Below, piece after piece: positions 58,546 to 64,000 of a DNA stretch of 64,000 bases (its first letter is position 1; each line of letters begins with the position of its first letter). This DNA is from Terriglobia bacterium (GTDB taxonomy: Bacteria > Acidobacteriota > Terriglobia > JAIQFV01): contig JAQUPQ010000010.1 of NCBI GenBank assembly GCA_028716525.1, forward strand, positions 1 to 64,000, in the 5' to 3' direction. The translations under genes and the position numbers were made by a program. Below the pieces are notes generated by a model. The model made no database searches and was not told the origin of the DNA. It worked only from the letters and a program-made list of their open reading frames with translations.

Positions 58546-58554
58546 AACGTTCTT

Positions 58555-58632
58555 CACCGCAGAAACGCGGAGGACGCCGAGGCTCAGAGAGAACGTCTTT
58601 CCGTCCCTCGGCGTTTTTTGCGTTTCGGCGTG
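58555..58632. repeat. Inverted repeat of the CACCGCAGA-GACGC type
   Basis: CACCGCAGAAACGCGGAGGA-like sequence at 58555-58582 is answered by CCTCGGCGTTTTTTGCG-like sequence at 58606-58632. The inner stem ACGCCGAGG / CCTCGGCGT is perfect and followed by TTTTT, so it can also terminate the cupin transcript. Confidence 0.65.
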
Positions 58633-58687
58633 AGTTCGTCTCTCCCCGCTTTGTGACGATTGCGAACTTCTTTCCTCGTTTCACGCT

Positions 58688-58716
58688 TTGGTTTCCAACT
58701 GGAAATTTGTTATAGT
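58688..58716 (+). promoter_or_regulatory. Promoter upstream of the M20 hydrolase gene
   Basis: TTGGTT (58688-58693) and TATAGT (58711-58716) are 17 bases apart. The leader to the ATG at 58846 would be about 125 bases. Confidence 0.45.
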
Positions 58717-58845
58717 CTCGAACCCGGAATCACGGCGAGAGTATCCTTGGAGGTATTCCACACAGACCGCGATCACGTGGAATCACAAATATTTGGATTC
58801 CAGAATGTTGCCAGGAGAGATTCGAAAGAACAAAAGGAGACCGGA

Positions 58846-60054
58846 ATGACGGCTTTAAATCAAGAGGCCATTGCCAAACGGGCCCAAGAGTATGAGAAGG
58901 ACATCATCAAGTTTATGCGCGACCTCATCGCCATTCCCAGCGAAAGCTCGCAGGAGGAAGGCGTGGTCATGCGCATCAAGGAAGAGATGCACAAGGTGGG
59001 TTTCGATGAAGTGACCATCGACCCCATGGGAAATATTTTGGGGCGCATTGGCACCGGTAAGCACATCCTGGCCGGCGACGCTCATGTGGACACCGTCGGC
59101 GTCGGTAATCCCGGCGAATGGCAGTGGGACCCGTTCAAAGGAAAATTTGAGAACGGCATCATCTATGGCCGCGGCGCCACGGACCAGGAATCGGGGCTGG
59201 TCGCCATGGTGTACGGCGTTGCCATCCTCAAAGACCTCGATCTTTCCGGCGACTTTACTTACTACATCGTCGGCAGCGTCCAGGAAGAAGATTGCGACGG
59301 ACTGTGTTGGCAGTACATCGTCAATGAAGACAAGCTGGTGCCGGAGTGCGTTGTTCTCACCGAACCCACCAACATGAACATCCACCGGGGACATCGCGGC
59401 CGCATGGAAATTGAGGTTCACATGAAGGGGGTCTCCTGCCACGGGTCGGCCCCGGAGCGCGGCGTGAACGCCATTTACAAGATGAACCAATTGATTATCG
59501 AGATCGACGAGCTCAATCGCCGCTTAAAGCCTCATCCCTTTTTGGGAAAGGGATCCGTCACCGTAACCGAAATCCGTTCCCAATCACCTTCGCTGTGCGC
59601 CGTTCCGAATGGTTGCTCCATCCATTTGGATCGCAGGCTCACTTTGGGCGAAACCAAGCAATCAGCCGTCGACGAGATTCGAAATCTTCCTTCTTTCGGA
59701 GACGGGGAAGTGGAAGTGCTGCAGTACGCGCGTCCGAGTTGGCGGGGATTGACCTATCCGACTGAGAAGTATTACCCGACGTGGCTCATGGAAGAGAATC
59801 ACCCTTTGGTGCAGGCCGGAGTCAAGGCTTTTGAACGCGGCGTAGGACGTCCCACCAAGGTCGACAAATGGGTGTTTTCGACAAACGGCGTGGCCACCAT
59901 GGGCATGTTCGGAATTCCCTCCATCGGATTCGGTCCGGCGAATGAGATTTACGCCCACACCGTGAACGATCAAGTACCGGTGAAAGACCTTGTCGACGGC
60001 GCCAAGTTCTTCGCAGCGTTCCCGTTGACTTACCTCGAACAGATCGGCGCCTGA
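58846..60054 (+). CDS. M20-family metallohydrolase (YgeY-like)
   Basis: A 402-residue zinc hydrolase of the M20 family (ArgE/DapE/carboxypeptidase fold). Metal ligands are seen in AGDAHVDTVGVG, YGRGATDQESG and GSVQEEDCDG. The C-terminal block is close to the YgeY subgroup, named for its link to selenium-dependent metabolism in some genomes. No selenium genes are nearby, so peptide or N-acyl amino-acid hydrolysis is equally possible. AAGGAG lies 9 bases before the ATG. An upstream in-frame start at 58660 adds unlikely residues. Confidence 0.88.
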   Translation: MTALNQEAIAKRAQEYEKDIIKFMRDLIAIPSESSQEEGVVMRIKEEMHKVGFDEVTIDPMGNILGRIGTGKHILAGDAHVDTVGVGNPGEWQWDPFKGKFENGIIYGRGATDQESGLVAMVYGVAILKDLDLSGDFTYYIVGSVQEEDCDGLCWQYIVNEDKLVPECVVLTEPTNMNIHRGHRGRMEIEVHMKGVSCHGSAPERGVNAIYKMNQLIIEIDELNRRLKPHPFLGKGSVTVTEIRSQSPSLCAVPNGCSIHLDRRLTLGETKQSAVDEIRNLPSFGDGEVEVLQYARPSWRGLTYPTEKYYPTWLMEENHPLVQAGVKAFERGVGRPTKVDKWVFSTNGVATMGMFGIPSIGFGPANEIYAHTVNDQVPVKDLVDGAKFFAAFPLTYLEQIGA

Positions 60055-60065
60055 TGCTCTGGTAG

Positions 60066-60160
60066 ACCCGCCGAGCGCTTTTCTCGGCGGGTGGAACAAC
60101 CTCTTCTCCGACGCCGGGTTTTCCCCGGCGAGGAAAGCTCTCGCCGGTGCTACCCAAACA
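60066..60160 (+). repeat. Run of overlapping GC-rich hairpins
   Basis: ACCCGCCGAG (60066-60075) / CTCGGCGGGT (60083-60092) is a perfect stem. CGCCGGG (60112-60118) / CCCGGCG (60124-60130) is a second one. The latter's right arm can alternatively pair with CTCGCCGG near 60150. The first probably terminates the M20 gene; the rest may be a dispersed repeat. Confidence 0.55.
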
Positions 60161-60171
60161 AATAGTCTTCC

Positions 60172-61365
60172 ATGGGTGAAGCACCTCCAACCTCAACTCA
60201 CTGGCTGAACCGCAACATCGCGGCTATTGCAACCACCAGTTTTTTCTCCGACCTCTCCCACGAAACCGCCACGGCCATTCTTCCGGTGTTCCTGGCCTCC
60301 ATCGGCGCCGCCCCGTCGGCGTTGGGGATCATTGAAGGGGTTGCCGACGCCATCTCCAGTTTCGCTAAAATGGGCGCGGGTTACTGGAGCGACCGCCTCG
60401 GCATCCGCAAGCCCATCGCGGTGATCGGATACCTATTCACTGCACTCGGCCAAGCGTCCTTTGGATTTGCCACTCACTGGACGCATGTCTTGGCGGGACG
60501 AACAGCCGGCTGGTTCGGGCGCGGCATTCGAGGCCCGGTGCGGGATGCCATCGCCTCGGAATCCACGGAACCTCAGCATTATGGCAAGGTGTTTGGCTTC
60601 GATCGAACCCTCGACACGCTCGGCGCTATACTCGGCCCTTCGACGGCATTGGCGCTGGTCGCATGGACCAGCTATCGAAATATCTTCTTCCTGACCTTCA
60701 TTCCCGGCCTGCTGGCCGTGTTGACCGTTGGGTTCCTAGTCAAGGCCAAGAAGCTCCCGCCTAATCCCACTCTTTCGTTTCGGCAAAGCCTAAGAAATTT
60801 GCCGCCCGACTTTCGCTTTTTCCTGGTGGGTGTGGGAATCTTCGGCGCCGGAGATTTTGCGCACACCTTGCTCATTCTCAGGGCTTCACAGATGCTCACA
60901 CCGGCGCATGGCCCTGCGACCGCTGCCAAGCTGGCGATTAGTCTCTATCTCATTCACAACATCATTTATGCCGCGGCGTCCTACCCGGTCGGATACCTGG
61001 CCGACCGCTTTGGCAAACGGCGCTTTCTCGCCGCCGGCTATTTCATCAGCGGTTTGATGTGTGCCGGATTCCTCTTCCCGATCTCACACTACTACTATCT
61101 AGGAATTCTATTCGCGCTGGCCGGGCTGTTCATCGCCATTGAAGATGCCTTGGAGCGTGCCATCGCCGCTGAGTTGCTGCCTGCGGAGGTACGCGCTTCG
61201 GGTTACGGTGTCCTGGCCACCATCAACGGCGTCGGCGACTTCGTATCCAGCGTCGTCGTCGGCTTGCTGTGGGCACATGTCTCCACCGGGGCAGGATTTC
61301 TTTACAGCGGGATCCTGAGTATTATCGGCGCTTTCATGATTGCCCGGGTTCGGAAATCCAATTAA
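60172..61365 (+). CDS. Major facilitator superfamily transporter
   Basis: A 397-residue integral membrane protein with 12 predicted helices. The loop between helices 2 and 3 reads GYWSDRLGIRKPIAVIGY, the MFS signature, repeated between helices 8 and 9 as GYLADRFGKRRFLAAGY. FGRGIRGPVRDAIASES also fits. The substrate is unknown; drug efflux or metabolite export are possible. No ribosome site is evident before the ATG. Confidence 0.88.
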   Translation: MGEAPPTSTHWLNRNIAAIATTSFFSDLSHETATAILPVFLASIGAAPSALGIIEGVADAISSFAKMGAGYWSDRLGIRKPIAVIGYLFTALGQASFGFATHWTHVLAGRTAGWFGRGIRGPVRDAIASESTEPQHYGKVFGFDRTLDTLGAILGPSTALALVAWTSYRNIFFLTFIPGLLAVLTVGFLVKAKKLPPNPTLSFRQSLRNLPPDFRFFLVGVGIFGAGDFAHTLLILRASQMLTPAHGPATAAKLAISLYLIHNIIYAAASYPVGYLADRFGKRRFLAAGYFISGLMCAGFLFPISHYYYLGILFALAGLFIAIEDALERAIAAELLPAEVRASGYGVLATINGVGDFVSSVVVGLLWAHVSTGAGFLYSGILSIIGAFMIARVRKSN

Positions 61366-61481
61366 CTTGATCGGAAGGTCGGATCGGTTCAAATGCCAGC
61401 TCAAGCTGTAAATCACAACTATTGAATTGTCTTCTATGGGGGTTCTGCCGCGTCGAAGACGCCGTCCCTTTGACCAACTGG

Positions 61482-61709
61482 TCAGTGGACCAAACGTTCC
61501 ACCTTGGTGGGAACATTCATCATGAAATCAATGCTGACGAGGTCGCCCGGCTGAGGATCGCTGTAGACCGATTCCACAGGGACTCGTGAAGCTTGTATCG
61601 TCTTATCGGGATCTTCCAGAAAAAAATAGTACAGATCATGGAAACGCTGTCCATGGATGTCAGAGGGCGCAACCTTCACGATTTGTGCTTTTCGGGGTCC
61701 AAGAAGCAT
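61482..61709 (-). CDS. Small hypothetical protein
   Basis: A 75-residue product with a mixed beta-type sequence (AQIVKVAPSDIHGQRFHDLYYFFLEDPDKT, then PQPGDLVSIDFMMNVPTKVERL). It could be a small OB- or SH3-like domain. The ATG at 61709 has GAGACTAGA upstream, a weak ribosome site. It stands alone on the minus strand. No family was recognised. Confidence 0.45.
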   Translation of the reverse strand: MLLGPRKAQIVKVAPSDIHGQRFHDLYYFFLEDPDKTIQASRVPVESVYSDPQPGDLVSIDFMMNVPTKVERLVH

Positions 61710-62165
61710 TTTCTAGTCTCAATCGTACCGGAGGCGATTGATCACAGGCCTCGGTCGCACTTCGTAAGACGCGGGCTGGTAATCGCAGGATATTGTCAAA
61801 TTAAGTGCATGGCCCCTGAAAGGGACACCTTCAATAGCCCGGGGTTGCGCTCTCAGCAACCCTGGGTTAGCACGTTTCAGAAAATGAGCCCTGAAAGGGC
61901 TTTCTAGAATATCAAATCACATTTCCAGGCGGCAAAATCAATGCCAGTGATTCCAGCACACGCAGTACCGCAAAATTGTCTCTAAATGGACCAATAAGTC
62001 CTCGGTCCGAATATCGACCGGAGCTGCCAGATCTCAGCGCTTTCGCGGTGCACTGAATTCCCGTACGTCACCAACTTCCGATTTACAGAAACGCCGCGCT
62101 TCAGTATTCTACCGCTTCGGCTTGAAGCAACATCTCAAATTTATTCTCACCAACATTCGACACTT
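61710..62165. other. Intergenic region with a palindromic repeat
   Basis: About 455 bases. Apart from the element at 61811-61900 nothing could be identified. Confidence 0.5.
61811..61900. repeat. CCCTGAAAGGG-type palindromic repeat element
   Basis: The unit starts with CCCTGAAAGGG and ends with GCCCTGAAAGGGC, each a palindrome. Between them AGCCCGGGGTTGC (61836-61848) pairs with GCAACCCTGGGTT (61856-61868). Elements of this look recur in many environmental genomes. An overlapping ORF containing SPERAF is probably an artefact of the repeat. Confidence 0.65.
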
Positions 62166-62645
62166 ATGCTGGCTTATCTATCCGGATCGATTGAAAACTC
62201 TCCCGACGGCGGCCGCGCCTGGCGGGCCGCCCTCAAACCGTTCCTGCAAGACACCTTGCGCCATGAAGTTTATGACCCTTCAGAGGCCATTCCTGCTTTT
62301 CTGGGTTCTGAAGTCTACGAATCTTTCCGCGGATGGAAAAAGGCGGAGCCTGATCGCTTTCGAGCGGTGGTGCGAAGCATCATCGCGCACGATTTGGACA
62401 TCCTGACCCGAAGGGCCAGCTACGTCATCTGCAATTGGGATGAATCGACCATCCTCGGAGGCGGAACCCACGGGGAACTGACTGTCGCCTATCACCGCGG
62501 AATCCCCGTCTATTTGGTGACCCATCTGCCGCTTGAAACCATCAGCGGTTGGATTTTAGGATGCGCCGATCTCCTCCTTCCTAATTTTTCTGAATTGCGC
62601 GTCTTTCTCGAAAGAAAATACGGCCTGCCCAATCTGTCGTTGTAA
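62166..62645 (+). CDS. Nucleoside 2-deoxyribosyltransferase-like protein
   Basis: A 159-residue protein starting LAYLSGSIENSPDGGRAWR, with CNWDESTILGGGTHGELTVAYHRGIPVYLV later. Both segments resemble the nucleoside 2-deoxyribosyltransferase fold, where the second carries a catalytic Glu. It could salvage or sanitise nucleotides, in keeping with the two following genes. No ribosome site was found before the ATG. Confidence 0.65.
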   Translation: MLAYLSGSIENSPDGGRAWRAALKPFLQDTLRHEVYDPSEAIPAFLGSEVYESFRGWKKAEPDRFRAVVRSIIAHDLDILTRRASYVICNWDESTILGGGTHGELTVAYHRGIPVYLVTHLPLETISGWILGCADLLLPNFSELRVFLERKYGLPNLSL

Positions 62646-62708
62646 ATCGGAACGAGAGCTTCCAGATTTGAGAGGAATGGCTTCAATCGCAGAGGAGATA
62701 TCACGTTT

Positions 62709-63296
62709 ATGATCATTGCTGTGGGTTCGATCCGCGGACCCAAGGTGGAAGCAGCACGGGAAGTGGGGACCCTGCTGCAGGCCCGGTTTTTTTCCTCCAG
62801 CGGGCAGGTGAAGCTTCTGATACGTGAGGCTGCAAGCGGCGTCCCTGCCATGCCGACGACCCTGGATGAAATGATGCAGGGCGCGAAGAACCGCACTCGA
62901 TCTTTGAAGAGTTCATTGACAGCCGAAGGTGTTCATCCGGATTTTCTTGTGGGGATGGAAGGGGGCTTTGTTGTCGTGTCCAACGAGGGTCAACGGTGCT
63001 GCTTTCTCCAAAATTGGGCGTACGTGTGTGATGCCGAGCGGGGCGCATTTGGCGCCAGTGGCGCCATCCCGGTGCCTGAAGGGATTGCCCGCCAGGTGCT
63101 GGACGGCGGCCGGGAGCTGGCCGACGTAATCGACGAATTCGCTCAACGACGGGACGTGCGCAGCCAAGAAGGGACCTGGGGTCTTCTTTCATGCGATCTG
63201 ATTTCCCGGAAAGACGCTTTTAAAATTGCGTTGCTCAATGCCTTCGCCCCGTTCTATAATCCGCGCGCTTATTCCACTGAGGCCTCTTATCCATGA
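62709..63296 (+). CDS. DUF84/YjjX-like inosine/xanthosine triphosphatase
   Basis: A 195-residue protein with [18 protein letters not shown] at the start, [11 protein letters not shown], and [10 protein letters not shown]. This is the pattern of the DUF84 NTPases that hydrolyse ITP and XTP. The stop overlaps the thymidine kinase start by 4 bases (ATGA), so the two are translationally coupled. GAGGAG lies 11 bases before the ATG. Confidence 0.85.
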   Translation: MIIAVGSIRGPKVEAAREVGTLLQARFFSSSGQVKLLIREAASGVPAMPTTLDEMMQGAKNRTRSLKSSLTAEGVHPDFLVGMEGGFVVVSNEGQRCCFLQNWAYVCDAERGAFGASGAIPVPEGIARQVLDGGRELADVIDEFAQRRDVRSQEGTWGLLSCDLISRKDAFKIALLNAFAPFYNPRAYSTEASYP

Positions 63297-63862
63297 ACAT
63301 TACAAAAGGAAGTACCGGCTGGATCGAAGTGATCTGCGGCTGCATGTTTTCAGGAAAGAGCGAGGAACTGATCCGCCGGCTGCGTCGCGCTGAAATCGCA
63401 CAACAGCGCGTCCAGATTTTCAAACCCAAGCTCGATAACCGTTACGGCGAGGATCACATTTATTCCCACAGCGAGCTGAAGATCAAAGCCGAATTGGTCG
63501 CTGACGCCGACGAAATCCAGCGGATAACCGATGCCCGCACGGAAGTCGTGGGAATCGATGAAGGACAGTTCCTCGGTGACCACCTGCCGCGCGTTGCCGA
63601 CATCCTCGCGAACATGGGCAAACGCGTCATCGTCGCCGGTCTGGACACCGATTACCTGGGAAAGCCCTTCGAGCCCATGCCCGTGATGATGGCCATCGCC
63701 GAAGAAGTCACCAAAACACTGGCCATCTGCATGCGCTGCGGCAACCCGGCCATGCACACCCAGCGGCTGATCGACAGCGATGAGCGTGTCGTGGTGGGCG
63801 CCAAGGGCATGTACGAGGCCCGCTGCCGCCGCTGCTTCGATCCCGGGGCGCCGGGCAAGTAA
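63293..63862 (+). CDS. tdk: Thymidine kinase (type II)
   Basis: A 189-residue kinase phosphorylating thymidine and deoxyuridine in salvage. The P-loop is [28 protein letters not shown] contains the catalytic Glu. The zinc-binding lasso has CMRCG and [14 protein letters not shown] fits the substrate region. Length is normal. It closes a nucleotide-metabolism run with the two preceding genes. Confidence 0.95.
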   Translation: MNITKGSTGWIEVICGCMFSGKSEELIRRLRRAEIAQQRVQIFKPKLDNRYGEDHIYSHSELKIKAELVADADEIQRITDARTEVVGIDEGQFLGDHLPRVADILANMGKRVIVAGLDTDYLGKPFEPMPVMMAIAEEVTKTLAICMRCGNPAMHTQRLIDSDERVVVGAKGMYEARCRRCFDPGAPGK

Positions 63863-63887
63863 CCCACCTTTCGGGGACTCCCCTTTT

Positions 63888-63907
63888 ATATCGTAATACG
63901 ATATGAT
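63888..63907 (+). promoter_or_regulatory. Palindromic operator overlapping a -10 box
   Basis: ATATCGT (63888-63894) and ACGATAT (63898-63904) form a perfect dyad around AAT. TATGAT (63902-63907), a good -10 element, overlaps its right arm. The regulated gene lies beyond the window; an ATG at 63981 opens a frame running off the end. Confidence 0.5.
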
Positions 63908-64000
63908 AGCTGCGCCACATTAAACCTGCAGGCGGAGCGCCCGTTCATGCCCTCCGGACCTTCAGCTATCGGATGAATCTATGGTCAAGATGAAACGCGT

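Noticed and set aside
61593-61907. 104-codon ORF covering the CCCTGAAAGGG repeat
   Set aside because: Its 3' half is the palindromic repeat. Such SPERA-containing frames arise from the repeat itself.

Overview
The window reads as a chromosomal segment of a diderm (LPS-bearing) bacterium with moderate GC content. It encodes LpxC, an OmpA/Pal-type lipoprotein, an Mla-type ABC ATPase and MurA. Several features point most towards Acidobacteriota: a giant Ser/Thr-kinase/sigma-54 activator fusion, a subtilase with C-terminal W-G-G-N repeats, a FecR/DUF6600-like protein with W-G-x-W motifs, and a PPi-type phosphofructokinase. Other lineages, for example the PVC group, cannot be excluded from sequence reading alone. 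No rRNA, tRNA, CRISPR array or intact transposase was seen.

Layout. (1) 0.1-14 kb is the accessory and signalling part. It holds an 1837-aa kinase/ATPase/TPR/GAF/sigma-54-AAA regulator, then an AT-rich island and a 25-codon gene with a very strong ribosome binding site and its own terminator. A two-helix membrane protein, a single-chain PqqD-like/M50/HlyD exporter and a 73-codon ORF abutting a secreted subtilase follow. The tiny peptide ends in NVIWTGN, and the subtilase tail is built of NIIWGGN/NVIWGGN repeats. This is the best candidate here for an undescribed peptide maturation, export or secretion system. A dual HD-GYP/GGDEF c-di-GMP enzyme closes the region. (2) 14-23.7 kb is an amino-sugar (peptidoglycan fragment) salvage cluster: two oligopeptide-type ABC permeases, a SIS deaminase, a BadF-type amino-sugar kinase, a Na+ symporter, MurQ and NagA. 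(3) 23.7-30.3 kb holds housekeeping genes (FabG-like reductase, MurA, Mla ATPase, MobA, signal peptidase I, CarA), plus a MITE-like inverted-repeat element and REP-like palindromes. (4) 30.3-36 kb is an accessory block that separates carA from carB: a secreted Cys-containing protein, a small ORF, a DUF6600-like protein, and a frameshifted four-helix-bundle gene carrying 9-nt repeats. (5) 36-47.9 kb is central metabolism: CarB, a zinc-ribbon membrane protein, class I aldolase, acetyl-CoA synthetase, PPi-type PFK, HemW and threonine aldolase. (6) 48-51.7 kb is a membrane-stress module: an XRE regulator under a double operator, a 24-residue membrane micropeptide, NfeD, flotillin and PspA. (7) 51.7-64 kb holds LOG, LpxC, glutamate dehydrogenase, an OmpA-like lipoprotein, UvrC, a cupin, an M20 hydrolase, an MFS carrier and a nucleotide-metabolism run (deoxyribosyltransferase-like, ITPase-like, thymidine kinase).

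Together the sugar genes suggest a route from MurNAc/GlcNAc through MurNAc-6-P, GlcNAc-6-P and GlcN-6-P to Fru-6-P. Fru-6-P then enters glycolysis through a PPi-type PFK and a class I aldolase, both also encoded here. All functional statements rest on motif recognition by eye; no database search was run.
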